A stretch of DNA of 64,000 bases from Paraburkholderia kururiensis JCM 10599 = LMG 19447 (GCF_003986935.1 NZ_RJZE01000014.1:1-64000), one strand, 5' to 3'; counted from the stretch's first letter, positions 41,936-50,654 are shown. Translations and numbers: made by a program. Notes: a model not told the origin generated them from the sequence alone.

Positions 41936-43012
41936 TCAGTTCTTGTAGAGCGCGCTGGCGAGGTAGCCGCGGCGCAGTTCGCGCAGCGCCACAGCGAGCA
42001 CGGCGCTCACGGGCAGCGCGATCAGCACGCCGAAGAAGCCGAACAGCTGTCCGAACGCGAGCAGCGCGAAGATGACGGCGAGCGGATGCAGGCCGATGCG
42101 CTCACCCACGAGCCGCGGCGTCAGGAAGAAACCTTCGAGAACCTGTCCGACGCCGTAGATCAGTGCCACGGCGCCGAAGCCGTACCAGTCGCCGAACTGC
42201 AGCGATGCGGCGATCAGCGCGAGGCCGAGGCCCGTTGCGTAGCCCACGTACGGAATGAACACGGCGAGCCCCGTGAAGACGCCCACGGGCAACGCAATCT
42301 CGAACCGCGCGATGCTGAGCGCGATTGCGTAGTACGCGGCGAGGACGACCATCACGAGCAACTGGCCGCGCAGGTACTGCGAGAGCATGCGGTCCATTTC
42401 ACCCACGAGTTCGCTGGTGCGCCCGAGCCAGCGGCGCGGAATGAACGCCTGCACGCGGCCGATCATCGCGTTCCAGTCGTAGAGCAGATAGAACAGCACG
42501 AGCGGCACCATGACCACGTTGCCGATCACGGAGATCATGACGTTGCCGCTCGTGCGAATGGAGGCCCACGCGGCGAGCGCGATGGACTGCGCGCTGCCTT
42601 CGAGCTGCCCCATCACGGTGTCGCGCAGGCTGGCGAAATCGAGCGGATTGGCAAGACCGAGCAGTGCGAGCTTCGGCTGCAGCCAGTCGTGCAGATGCGC
42701 GAAGAGCGCCGGTACCTGCTGCTTCAACTGCGGCACCTCGTTCTGCACGACGGCGAGCACGAGCACGACGAGCAGCGTGATGACGAGCGCGAACAGCAGC
42801 ATCATGAGCAGGGCGGCAAGCCCGCGCGGCACGCGGTGGCGCACGAGCCAGGCCACGCCCGGTTGCAGGATGTAGGCGAGAATCGCGCCGAGCAGGAACG
42901 GCGTGAGCACCGGCCGCAGGAGCCACAGCACGATGCCGAACGCCATGGCGAGCGCGGCCCAGATGAAGGCCTGGCGCTGGTATGGCGTGAAAATCGGAGA
43001 GTTCTGCGACAA
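41936..43012 (-). CDS. PerM/AI-2E family transporter
   Basis: A 358-residue polytopic membrane protein of the AI-2E/PerM family. N-terminal helices (FIWAALAMAFGIVLWLLRPVL; FLLGAILAYILQPGVAWL) are followed by a helical hairpin with VPQLKQQVPALF, and a C-terminal set including VFTGLAVFIPYVGYATGLGLALIAA and EGFFLTPRLVGERIGLHPLAVIFALLAFG, the family signature. Members export or import diverse substrates; which one here is unknown. It is the first gene of the seven-gene run ending in panB and is divergent from purM. Confidence 0.9.
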   Translation of the reverse strand: MSQNSPIFTPYQRQAFIWAALAMAFGIVLWLLRPVLTPFLLGAILAYILQPGVAWLVRHRVPRGLAALLMMLLFALVITLLVVLVLAVVQNEVPQLKQQVPALFAHLHDWLQPKLALLGLANPLDFASLRDTVMGQLEGSAQSIALAAWASIRTSGNVMISVIGNVVMVPLVLFYLLYDWNAMIGRVQAFIPRRWLGRTSELVGEMDRMLSQYLRGQLLVMVVLAAYYAIALSIARFEIALPVGVFTGLAVFIPYVGYATGLGLALIAASLQFGDWYGFGAVALIYGVGQVLEGFFLTPRLVGERIGLHPLAVIFALLAFGQLFGFFGVLIALPVSAVLAVALRELRRGYLASALYKN

Positions 43013-43066
43013 GGTTGTTTTCCCAAGGTGGTCGGACAGGCGAATTCAGCCAGGCGGCCGGCATCG

Positions 43067-43085
43067 GGTAAAATCGCATTTTACC
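43067..43085. promoter_or_regulatory. perM/purM dyad with a TAAAAT on each strand
   Basis: GGTAAAAT (43067-43074), CGC, ATTTTACC (43078-43085): perfect 8-bp arms. TAAAAT reads as a -10-like box on both strands, 30 bases from the purM start and about 55 from the permease start. Either a shared operator or overlapping divergent -10 elements; no -35 was confirmed. Confidence 0.45.
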
Positions 43086-43104
43086 GACCTTCTCGCTCTT
43101 CCCC

Positions 43105-44160
43105 ATGAATCAACCGAAATCCGACCCGAACGCCCAGGGACTGTCGTATCGCGATGCCGGCGTGGACATCGACGCAGGCGACGCCCTCGTCGACGCGATC
43201 AAGCCCTTTGCCAGGAAGACGATGCGCGACGGCGTGCTCGCCGGCATCGGCGGATTCGGTGCGCTTTTCGAGGTGCCGAAGAAGTACCGCGAGCCGGTGC
43301 TCGTGTCCGGCACCGACGGCGTGGGCACCAAGCTCAAGCTCGCATTCCATCTGAACAAACACGACACCGTGGGCCAGGACCTCGTGGCCATGAGCGTCAA
43401 CGACATCCTCGTGCAGGGCGCTGAACCGCTGTTCTTCCTCGACTATTTCGCCTGCGGCAAGCTCGAAGTGGGCACGGCCGCGACCGTCGTGAAGGGCATC
43501 GCCCAGGGCTGCGAACTGGCGGGTTGCGCGTTGATCGGCGGTGAGACGGCCGAAATGCCGGGCATGTACCCGGACGGCGAATACGATCTCGCCGGCTTCG
43601 CTGTCGGCGCGGTGGAAAAGAGCAAGATCATCGACGGCAGCACGATCATGCCGGGCGACGTCGTGCTGGGCCTCGCGTCGAGCGGCATCCATTCGAACGG
43701 TTTCTCGCTGGTACGCAAGGTTATCGAGCGCGCGCAGCCCGATCTTTCCGCCGACTTCGACGGACGGTCGCTCGCCGACGCGCTGATGGCGCCCACGCGC
43801 ATCTACGTGAAACCGCTCCTTGCGTTGATGGAGCAACTGCCGGTGAAGGGCATGGCGCACATCACGGGCGGCGGGCTCGTCGAGAATATTCCGCGCGTGC
43901 TGCGCGAGGGCCTCACGGCCGAACTCGACCACCGCGCGTGGCCGCTGCCGCCGCTCTTCGCGTGGCTGCAAAAGCACGGCGGCGTGGCCGATGCGGAAAT
44001 GCACCGCGTGTTCAACTGCGGGATCGGCATGGCGGTCGTCGTTGCAGCAGCGGATGCCGACAAGGCGATCGGCCTGCTTTCGGCCGCCGGCGAGCAGGTC
44101 TGGAAGATCGGCTTCGTGCGCGAGAGCGCCGCGGGCGAAGCGCAAACGGTCGTGGTCTAA
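43105..44160 (+). CDS. purM: Phosphoribosylformylglycinamidine cyclo-ligase
   Basis: AIR synthetase, the fifth step of de novo purine synthesis. The 351-residue protein starts MNQPKSDPNAQGLSYRDAGVDIDAGD and has GGFGALFEVP, LVSGTDGVGTKLKLA, DLVAMSVNDILVQGAEPLFFLDYFACG, LIGGETAEMPGMY, SSGIHSNGFSLVR, and HITGGGLVENIPRVL with FNCGIGMAVVV. It stands alone, as is usual in Burkholderia-type genomes, between a divergent permease and the bidirectional terminator. Confidence 0.97.
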   Translation: MNQPKSDPNAQGLSYRDAGVDIDAGDALVDAIKPFARKTMRDGVLAGIGGFGALFEVPKKYREPVLVSGTDGVGTKLKLAFHLNKHDTVGQDLVAMSVNDILVQGAEPLFFLDYFACGKLEVGTAATVVKGIAQGCELAGCALIGGETAEMPGMYPDGEYDLAGFAVGAVEKSKIIDGSTIMPGDVVLGLASSGIHSNGFSLVRKVIERAQPDLSADFDGRSLADALMAPTRIYVKPLLALMEQLPVKGMAHITGGGLVENIPRVLREGLTAELDHRAWPLPPLFAWLQKHGGVADAEMHRVFNCGIGMAVVVAAADADKAIGLLSAAGEQVWKIGFVRESAAGEAQTVVV

Positions 44161-44210
44161 GCGTGATCCAGGCGGCCTGTCAGTCCTAAGCCGTCTGTAG
44201 CAGCAGGAAG

Positions 44211-44252
44211 AAAAAAGGGCGTGCCGGGTTCATCCCGGCACGCCCTTTTTTT
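44211..44252. terminator. Bidirectional terminator between purM and kynA
   Basis: GGGCGTGCCGGG (44217-44228) and CCCGGCACGCCC (44234-44245) form a 12-bp stem with loop TTCAT. A6 precedes and T7 follows, so it works on both strands for the two convergent genes. Confidence 0.92.
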
Positions 44253-44301
44253 GACTTCCGGCCGCGCTCCATCCGAAAGCGCGGCGCGCAGCGGCGGCAC
44301 G

Positions 44302-45282
44302 CTACAAAACCGTCCTGACGTGCCAAAGCTCGGGAAACAGCACCACGTCCAGCATCTTGCGCAGATACGGCGCGCCGTTCGTGCCGCCCGTGCCCTGCTT
44401 GAAGCCGATGATCCGTTCCACCGTCGTCACGTGACGGAAGCGCCACTGACGGAACGCGTCCTCCAGATCCACCAGTTCTTCGGCCATCTCGTACAGGTCC
44501 CAGTGCCGCGACGGGTCGCGGTACACCTCGAGCCAGGCGGCTTCCACCGACGCATCGTGCGCCGTCGGCTGCGTCCAGTCGCGCTCGAGCCGCTCTTGCG
44601 CAATCGGAAAACCGCGTCGGGCAAGCAGGCGAATCACTTCGTCGTAGAACGAAGGCGCTTCCAGCGCGGCTTGCACCTGCGCGAAGACATCGGGCCGGTG
44701 CGCGTGCGGCTTGAGCATCTGTTCGTTCTTGTTGCCGAGCAGAAATTCGAGCAGCCGGTACTGATACGACTGGAATCCCGACGACGCCCCCAGGTACGGC
44801 CGCATCGCCGTGTACTCCGAAGGCGTCATGGTGGCGAGCACGTTCCACGCCTGGACGAGCTGCTCGAAGACGCGCGACACGCGCGCGAGCATCTTGAACG
44901 CGGGCGGCAGGTCGTCGCGGTGCACACAGGCGAGCGCCGCGCGCAGTTCGTAGAGCGCGAGCTTCATCCAGAGTTCGCTCGTCTGATGCTGGATGATGAA
45001 CAGCATCTCGTTGTGATCGGGCGAGAGCGGATGCTGTGCCGAAAGGATCGGATCGAGCGAGAGGTAGTCTCCGTAGCTCATCGACTTCGAGAAGTCGAGC
45101 TGGGCGCTGTGCCAGCCGGCTTCGGCCGCGGATCGCTCTGCCGCCAGGGCTTCGGGCACGTGCGCGGCGTGCTTCGCCTCCGAGCCGTGCAGGCCCGCCG
45201 CGCCATGTCCGAACGGACAGCCGCCGCGCGGTTCGTCGACCCGCTCGACCGGTTCGCCCGGCACTTCCATGTGATCGGTCAT
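44302..45282 (-). CDS. kynA: Tryptophan 2,3-dioxygenase
   Basis: A haem dioxygenase opening the indole ring of Trp to N-formylkynurenine, first step of the kynurenine pathway. The 326-residue protein has SYGDYLSLDPILSAQHPLS, FIIQHQTSELWMKLALYEL, PSEYTAMRPYLGASSGFQSYQYRLLEF, the haem-ligand region FRHVTTVERIIGFKQGTGGTNGAPYLR, and the final FPELWHVR. The N-terminal 50 residues, with GGCPFGHGAAG, are a non-conserved extension. It is third in the kynB-kynU-kynA run, 10 bases after kynU. Confidence 0.95.
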   Translation of the reverse strand: MTDHMEVPGEPVERVDEPRGGCPFGHGAAGLHGSEAKHAAHVPEALAAERSAAEAGWHSAQLDFSKSMSYGDYLSLDPILSAQHPLSPDHNEMLFIIQHQTSELWMKLALYELRAALACVHRDDLPPAFKMLARVSRVFEQLVQAWNVLATMTPSEYTAMRPYLGASSGFQSYQYRLLEFLLGNKNEQMLKPHAHRPDVFAQVQAALEAPSFYDEVIRLLARRGFPIAQERLERDWTQPTAHDASVEAAWLEVYRDPSRHWDLYEMAEELVDLEDAFRQWRFRHVTTVERIIGFKQGTGGTNGAPYLRKMLDVVLFPELWHVRTVL

Positions 45283-45292
45283 CGCTGTCTCC

Positions 45293-46543
45293 TCAGGTCA
45301 CGGCGCCGCGTGCGGCGAATTCGGGCGCGCGCCAGCTTTCGCTTTCGAGCACGTCGCGCAGCGTTTCCACGGCGTCCCACACGTCCGCATAGCGCAGATA
45401 GAGCGGCGTGAAGCCGAAGCGCAGCACGTGCGGCTCGCGGTAGTCGCCAATTACGTTGCGCGCGATCAGCGCTTGCATCACCTCGTAGCCGTGCGGATGC
45501 GCGAAGCTCACGTGCGAGCCGCGCTGGCTATGCGCGCGCGGCGTCACGAGATGCAGCGCGTGGCCTGCGCAACGCGATTCGACGAGGTCGATGAAGAGGT
45601 CCGTCAGCGCGAGCGACTTGCGGCGAATCTCCTGCATGCTGGTTTGCAGGAACACGTCGAGCCCACACTCGACGAGCGCCATCGAAACCATCGGCTGCGT
45701 GCCGCACAGATAGCGGCCGATGCCCGGGCCGGGCTGATACACGGGGTCCATCTGAAACGGCGCGCGGTGTCCCCACCAGCCCGAGAGCGGCTGCGAGAAC
45801 GCATCCTGATGGCGCTTCGGCACCCAGACGAAGGCGGGCGAACCGGGGCCGCCATTCAGGTACTTGTAGGTGCAGCCCACGGCGTAATCGGCGGCGACGC
45901 CGTTGAGATCGACCGGCACGGCGCCCGCCGAATGTGCGAGGTCCCAGAGGGCGAGCGCGCCGCTCTGGTGAATCAGTTGCGTGAGCGCGGCCATGTCGTG
46001 CATGTAGCCCGTGCGGTAGTTCACGTGCGTGATCATCGCGACGGCTGTGTCGCTGCCGATTGCGTCGGGCAACTCGGCGGGGTCGTCGACGAGGCGCAGT
46101 TCATAGCCGCGGTCGAGCTGCTCGATGAGCCCCTGCGCGATGTACAGATCGCTCGGGAAGTTCGACCGCTCCGACACGATCACGCGACGGTGCGGGTCCC
46201 GCGCGTCCTGCAGGCGCAGCGCCGCGGAAAGCGCCTTGAAGAGATTGATGGAGATGGTGTCGGTCACGACCACTTCGTCGTCGGCCGCGCCGATCAACGG
46301 TGCCAGCTTGTTGCCGAGCCGGCGCGGCAGCGCGAACCAGCCCGCGGCGTTCCAGCTGCGAATCAGCCCCTCGCCCCATTCGGCGCCGATCACCTGCTGC
46401 GCACGGGCGGAGGCCGCCTTCGGCGGCACGCCGAGCGAGTTGCCGTCGAGGTAGATGGTGTCGGATGCGAGCGCGAACTGGTCGCGCAGCGGCGCAAGCG
46501 GATCGGCGCGGTCCAGCGCCAGGGCGTCGTCACGGTGTTTCAT
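45293..46543 (-). CDS. kynU: Kynureninase
   Basis: A PLP enzyme splitting kynurenine to anthranilate and alanine. The 416-residue protein has IYLDGNSLGVPPK near the N-terminus, VVVTDTISINLFKALSAAL, HVNYRTGYMHDM, WDLAHSAGAVPVDL, and the PLP lysine K227 in GCTYKYLNGGPGSPAFVWV. The start MKHRDDAL is chosen; the upstream part of the frame is a shadow. It lies 82 bases after kynB. Confidence 0.95.
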   Translation of the reverse strand: MKHRDDALALDRADPLAPLRDQFALASDTIYLDGNSLGVPPKAASARAQQVIGAEWGEGLIRSWNAAGWFALPRRLGNKLAPLIGAADDEVVVTDTISINLFKALSAALRLQDARDPHRRVIVSERSNFPSDLYIAQGLIEQLDRGYELRLVDDPAELPDAIGSDTAVAMITHVNYRTGYMHDMAALTQLIHQSGALALWDLAHSAGAVPVDLNGVAADYAVGCTYKYLNGGPGSPAFVWVPKRHQDAFSQPLSGWWGHRAPFQMDPVYQPGPGIGRYLCGTQPMVSMALVECGLDVFLQTSMQEIRRKSLALTDLFIDLVESRCAGHALHLVTPRAHSQRGSHVSFAHPHGYEVMQALIARNVIGDYREPHVLRFGFTPLYLRYADVWDAVETLRDVLESESWRAPEFAARGAVT

Positions 46544-46625
46544 GGTGCTCCAGTCGAAAAAATGGGGGCGGGCGCGGGCTTTGGCGAGGCGAGATATCGG
46601 CGGCCTCAGTCGGCTTCCGGGTGCC

Positions 46626-47267
46626 TCAGGATCGCGCCGGCAGCGGGCGCAGCACGGCGCGCACGGGGCTTGCGTCCAACGTGGCAAGGCGCAGCGGGAG
46701 CGCGATCAGCTCGTAGTCGCCGGGCGCCACGGCATCGAGCACAAGGCCTTCCAGGATCGCCATGCGATGCGCGCGGATGCGGCCGTGCGAATCCATGGTT
46801 TTGGAATCCTGCGGGTCGAGCGAAGGCGTGTCGATGCCGATCAGCTTCACGCCGCGCGAGGCGAGCAGATCAATGGTCTGCGGCGCCACGGCGCAAAAGC
46901 GGCTGTCCCATTCGGTGATCGGCGCGCGCTGACAGGTGCGCAGCAGCACGCGCGGCGGCATGCCGTCAGCCAGCGCCGCCGCGACGTGTTCCGGCCTCAC
47001 GAGCGGCGCCGCGCCAATGCAATGAATCACGCGGCACGGGCCGAGATAGGCGTCGAGCGGCACCTCGCCAATCGGCGCGCCGTGCGCGTCGTAGTGCAAG
47101 GGCGCGTCGGCGTGCGCGCCGGTGTGCGGCGAGAGCGTGAGCCGCCCGACGTTCACGGGCGAGCCCGCCTCCATGCGCCACACACGCTCGATGCCGACCG
47201 GCGTGTCGCCCGGCCACACGGGCGTTTGCGGCCCGACAGGCGGAGAAATGTCCCAAAGTGCATCCAT
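46626..47267 (-). CDS. kynB: Kynurenine formamidase
   Basis: A metal-dependent cyclase-fold hydrolase converting N-formylkynurenine to kynurenine. The 213-residue protein begins MDALWDISPPVG and has WPGDTPV, the metal motif H48-T-G-A-H52-A-D54 in SPHTGAHADAPLHYD, and VKLIGIDTPSLDPQDSKTMDSH. It leads the kynB-kynU-kynA operon and is divergent from kynR across 160 bases, so the operon promoter lies there. Confidence 0.94.
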   Translation of the reverse strand: MDALWDISPPVGPQTPVWPGDTPVGIERVWRMEAGSPVNVGRLTLSPHTGAHADAPLHYDAHGAPIGEVPLDAYLGPCRVIHCIGAAPLVRPEHVAAALADGMPPRVLLRTCQRAPITEWDSRFCAVAPQTIDLLASRGVKLIGIDTPSLDPQDSKTMDSHGRIRAHRMAILEGLVLDAVAPGDYELIALPLRLATLDASPVRAVLRPLPARS

Positions 47268-47427
47268 GTCTGCGGATGTCCTGCAAGTGGTCGTGTACTC
47301 GCCGCGGTGCGGCGGGCTGATCTTTTGAATGATAGGCGGCCTGTCACGAAATGTGCTTGCAAAAAAATCACCGCAAGGGTGTGCTGTTGGAACATAATTT
47401 GAGGGAAAGCGGAAAGGGAGACCGAAA
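47268..47427. promoter_or_regulatory. kynB/kynR divergent control region
   Basis: This 160-base spacer must hold both promoters. CATAAT (47393-47398) is a plausible -10 for kynR and TATCAT (minus strand, 47334-47329) one for kynB; partner -35 boxes are poor. TTGCAA followed by a run of As (47357-47367) is the most AT-rich part and a candidate for Lrp-type binding. Confidence 0.4.
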
Positions 47428-47934
47428 ATGAACGCAATCTCGCTCGACGCCACGGATTGCCGCATTCTCGCGGTGCTTCAGAACGAAGGCAGAATCAGCA
47501 ACCTGGACCTGGCCGATCGCATTTCACTGTCGCCGTCCGCGTGCCTCAGGCGATTGCGCCTGCTGGAGGAGCAGGGCGTAATCGAGCGCTACCGCGCCTG
47601 TTTGAATCGCGAGGTGCTGGGCTTCGAACTGGAGGCTTTTGTGCAGGTGTCCATGCGCAACGACCAGCAGAACTGGCACGAGCGTTTCGCGCAGGCGCTG
47701 CGCGACTGGCCCGAGGTGGTAGGCGCGTACGTCGTGACGGGCGAGACGCATTACCTGCTGCGCGTGCTGGCCCACAACCTCAAGCATTACTCGGACTTCG
47801 TGCTGAACAAGCTCTACAACGCGCCGGGCGTGATGGACATCCGTTCGAACATCGTGCTGCAGACGCTGAAGGACGATACCGGCGTGCCGGTGGATCTGGT
47901 GGCGCGCTCGGGAGGTAAGGCGGCCGGTTCGTGA
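47428..47934 (+). CDS. kynR: Lrp/AsnC-family regulator of the kyn operon
   Basis: A 168-residue Lrp/AsnC regulator: N-terminal HTH (DATDCRILAVLQNEGRISNLDLADRISLSPSACLRRLRLLEEQGVI, residues 7-52), then the RAM effector domain (VVGAYVVTGETHYLLRVLAHNLKHYSDFVLNKLYNAPGVMDIRS). KynR proteins described in Pseudomonas activate the kyn operon with kynurenine as effector; the divergent position next to kynB supports the same role here. GAGACC precedes the ATG only weakly; GGGAG is slightly upstream. Confidence 0.88.
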   Translation: MNAISLDATDCRILAVLQNEGRISNLDLADRISLSPSACLRRLRLLEEQGVIERYRACLNREVLGFELEAFVQVSMRNDQQNWHERFAQALRDWPEVVGAYVVTGETHYLLRVLAHNLKHYSDFVLNKLYNAPGVMDIRSNIVLQTLKDDTGVPVDLVARSGGKAAGS

Positions 47935-48010
47935 GGGCGTGCCTCGGCCTGGCCTTTACAGCATTCGCGGCTTTCGCGGCCTTTCAGGCCTCGACTTGCC
48001 CGAAGCCGCG

Positions 48011-48523
48011 TCAGAGCGGCTCGATTCGATGAAACCCGCCGCTGTGGAACACGAGCGGCGACACATCTCCGGCGCCGTCGCGCACTCCGCAGCGCTCCAC
48101 TTCACCCACGAAGATCACGTGGTCGCCTTCCTCGTAGCGGCTGCGGTTGTGGCATTCGAACCAGGCGAGCGCGCCTTCGAGCACCGGCATGCCGGTGTCG
48201 CCGGCCGCATGGGCCACGCCCTCGAAGCGGTCGCCCTTCACCGTGGCGAAGCGCTTGCAGAGGTCGAGTTGTGACGCGGCGAGCACATTCACCACATAAT
48301 GGCTGTTCGTCTGGAACACCGGCATCGACGCCGAACGCGTCGCGAGGCTCCACAGTACGAGCGGCGGATTCAGCGACACCGAGTTGAACGAACTCGCCGT
48401 AATGCCGATCAGCTGACCCGACGGCGCGCGCGTGGTGATGACGGTCACGCCCGTGGCGAACTGGCCGAGCGCGTGGCGGAACGCCTTGTCGTCGAAATTG
48501 GGGGCTTTGGCGCGGCGCGTCAT
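48011..48523 (-). CDS. Flavin reductase family protein
   Basis: A 170-residue FMN-binding split-barrel flavin reductase. FRHALGQFATGVTVITTRAPSGQLIGITASSFNSVSLNPPLVLW matches the HpaC/ActVB-type N-terminus, and GDHVIFVGEVERC with the preceding LAWFECHNRSRYEEG the C-terminus. Such proteins hand reduced FMN or FAD to a partner monooxygenase, which is not adjacent. The start MTRRAKAPNF is chosen because upstream sequence reads into the msrA promoter area. Confidence 0.87.
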   Translation of the reverse strand: MTRRAKAPNFDDKAFRHALGQFATGVTVITTRAPSGQLIGITASSFNSVSLNPPLVLWSLATRSASMPVFQTNSHYVVNVLAASQLDLCKRFATVKGDRFEGVAHAAGDTGMPVLEGALAWFECHNRSRYEEGDHVIFVGEVERCGVRDGAGDVSPLVFHSGGFHRIEPL

Positions 48524-48698
48524 TGCAGTACGGACTCCGTTGCAACGAGCACGGGCGATCGCGCGGCGGGCGCCGGCAGGACGAAAACTGGAGCGAAGGT
48601 CATGTAGAAAACGCGTGAATTGCCCCCATTCTAGCGTCATTCGCGCGCGTGCAGCCGCGGGCAGCGGGCCCGGCGCGGACTATCCAAGGAGGAATTCC

Positions 48699-49247
48699 AT
48701 GAGTCAGGCAGTTGAAACCGCCACCCTCGCCGGCGGGTGTTTCTGGTGCCTTGAAGCGGTGTTTCTGGGCGTCGACGGCGTGGTGGCGGTGGAGTCGGGT
48801 TATGCGGGCGGGCACGTGGACCATCCGTCGTACGAGCAGGTCTGCGACGGCAATACCGGACACGCGGAAGTCGTGAAGGTGCAGTTCGATCCGTCGAAGA
48901 TCGGGTATCGCGACATCCTCGACATCTTCTTTGCGATCCACGATCCAACGCAGCTGAACCGCCAGGGCAACGACGTCGGCACGCAGTACCGGTCGGTGAT
49001 CTTCACGCATTCGGAAGCGCAGCGCGATACCGCGTTACAGGCGATTCGCGAACTGACGGCCGAAGGCGTCTACGACGGGCAGATCGTCACCCAGGTGCTG
49101 CCACTCGACGGCAATTACTGGCCGGCCGAGGCCTATCACCAGAACTACTTCGCCCAGCATCCCGAGCAGGGCTACTGCGCATTCGTAGTGGCACCGAAAG
49201 TGGCCAAGTTCCGGCAAAAGTTCGCGCACCGCATACGCGGGGCGTGA
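48699..49247 (+). CDS. msrA: Peptide methionine (S)-S-oxide reductase
   Basis: MsrA repairs oxidised methionine. The 182-residue protein has the active-site GCFWC motif at residues 13-17 (catalytic C14), GYAGGHVDHPSYEQVCDGNTGHAEVVKV, HDPTQLNRQGNDVGTQYRS and FWPAEAYHQNYF-like NYWPAEAYHQNYF. The Shine-Dalgarno AAGGAGG is near perfect. No resolving-cysteine tail of the longer MsrA type is obvious, as the protein ends RGA. Divergent from the flavin reductase. Confidence 0.96.
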   Translation: MSQAVETATLAGGCFWCLEAVFLGVDGVVAVESGYAGGHVDHPSYEQVCDGNTGHAEVVKVQFDPSKIGYRDILDIFFAIHDPTQLNRQGNDVGTQYRSVIFTHSEAQRDTALQAIRELTAEGVYDGQIVTQVLPLDGNYWPAEAYHQNYFAQHPEQGYCAFVVAPKVAKFRQKFAHRIRGA

Positions 49248-49262
49248 TTTGCACCGAGGCAT

Positions 49263-49310
49263 ACCGGGCGCCGCGCTGCCGTGCGAGGGCACGGGCGGCG
49301 CGGCGCCGGT
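49263..49310. terminator. Large nested hairpin between convergent msrA and DUF72 gene
   Basis: Outer arms ACCGGGCGCCGCGC (49263-49276) and GCGCGGCGCCGGT (49298-49310) pair with one bulged G; an inner CCGTGC/GCACGG hairpin fills the loop. There is no T tract. It ends exactly where the DUF72 gene stops. Confidence 0.45.
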
Positions 49311-50564
49311 TCAATGCGGCTCGTGCCCTTCCTCTTCTTCCCGCATCTTCGTACAGGCCGCGCCAATCTCGCGGGCGAGTTCAATGCACGTGAGCGGCGC
49401 CGAGCCTTCCGCCTTGTTGTTCGTCGCGATCAGCACCGGCTGGCCCGCAATTGCGTAGCGTGCCGCCAACTCGGCGAGCGCGCGGCGTGTGTACGGATCT
49501 TCGTCGACGAGCTTGTCGAACGGCTCGTATTTCGCCTTCGCCTGCTCGTACTTGAAGCCGCTGTGCAGGCTCCAGCGCACGATCAGCGGACCGGCGGGCG
49601 TGTCGCCATCCAGCAGCGCGAGCGCCGCAGCCTGCCGCAGCGGATCGGGCATGCGCGCGTGAAGCCCGACGCAGTACCGTACGCCCGCGGCGCGCAGCGC
49701 GCGGATGAAGCGCGGCGTCAGCAGGCAGGCGTCGCGAATCTCTACGGCGTAACACGGCGTCGACCCCGCCGTGGAGCCCACGGCGGATAACGGCGGCAAC
49801 GCGGCGAGGAATGCAGAAAGCCGCTCGATGAACCCGGCCGGATCAGCAAGCAGTGCGTCGGGCAGCGGCGGAAACTGGAACACGAGCGCACCGGCGCGTA
49901 TGCCCAGTCCATCGAGACACGGTCGCACGAATTCGTCGATGGCGAGTTGCGCATTCAGGAAGCACGGATTCGCTTCGACCGGCTCGCCACGCTCTCCGCG
50001 CACGACGGCGTCCGTGATCAGCGCCGCGCACTTCACGATGAATCGAAACGTATCCGGCACCTGCTGCGCGTATCGCAGATAGTCCGCGACCGTGAGCGGC
50101 GCGTAGAACGAGCGATCGATGCTCACGGTGCGCAGCAGCGGGTGCGCGCCGTAGGCGGAAAGGCCGTCGCGCGAGAGCTTCGAGTTGCTGTACTCGTCGC
50201 CGTAGACAATGCCCTTCCAGCCGGGAAACGACCACGACGACGTGCCGAGATGCACTTCGCCGGGCAAGGTGCGGGCGATGTCGAGCACGTCGTCGTTGGG
50301 CGGCGCAGCCAGGACGACGGCGCGGCCCCGCGACTTTTTCGGTGCGGCGAAAGAAGATAAACCGGCCGCCCCCAAGGGCCCGGTTTGCGCAGGAGAAGAG
50401 GCGGCTGGCCGAGGCGCGCCGTGCGGCGGCAACGGCTCGCCGAAGAGGTCGAACTGCTGCTCAGGACCACCGCTGTCCGTGGCGCTTTCCGCAGTGCTTT
50501 CAGACTGCGCGATAGCGTCGATTGCGTTGGGCTCGTGAGCGGCCGGTGCGGCGCCTTCGTTCAT
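49311..50564 (-). CDS. DUF72 domain-containing protein (YecE-like)
   Basis: A 417-residue protein whose residues from about 95 on form a DUF72 TIM-barrel: EVHLGTSSWSFPGWKGIVY, LRTVSIDRSFYAPLT, FRFIVKCAALITDA, AGALVFQFPPLP, CYAVEIRDACLLTPRF and LIVRWSLHSGFKYEQAKAKYEPFDKLVDED. Family function is not established. The first 90 residues (Ala/Ser/Glu-rich, with FDLFGEPLPPHGA) are an unusual extension and may be disordered. Its start could be further downstream, but no better site was seen. Confidence 0.85.
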   Translation of the reverse strand: MNEGAAPAAHEPNAIDAIAQSESTAESATDSGGPEQQFDLFGEPLPPHGAPRPAASSPAQTGPLGAAGLSSFAAPKKSRGRAVVLAAPPNDDVLDIARTLPGEVHLGTSSWSFPGWKGIVYGDEYSNSKLSRDGLSAYGAHPLLRTVSIDRSFYAPLTVADYLRYAQQVPDTFRFIVKCAALITDAVVRGERGEPVEANPCFLNAQLAIDEFVRPCLDGLGIRAGALVFQFPPLPDALLADPAGFIERLSAFLAALPPLSAVGSTAGSTPCYAVEIRDACLLTPRFIRALRAAGVRYCVGLHARMPDPLRQAAALALLDGDTPAGPLIVRWSLHSGFKYEQAKAKYEPFDKLVDEDPYTRRALAELAARYAIAGQPVLIATNNKAEGSAPLTCIELAREIGAACTKMREEEEGHEPH

Positions 50565-50654
50565 CTAGTCCTGTCGGTGTTTCCTGGGGCGCCGCCGCGC
50601 CCTAGCGGCACGGCGGTCGCCCTCGCGAGCCTCAATGAAGTGCTGGCGAATGAC

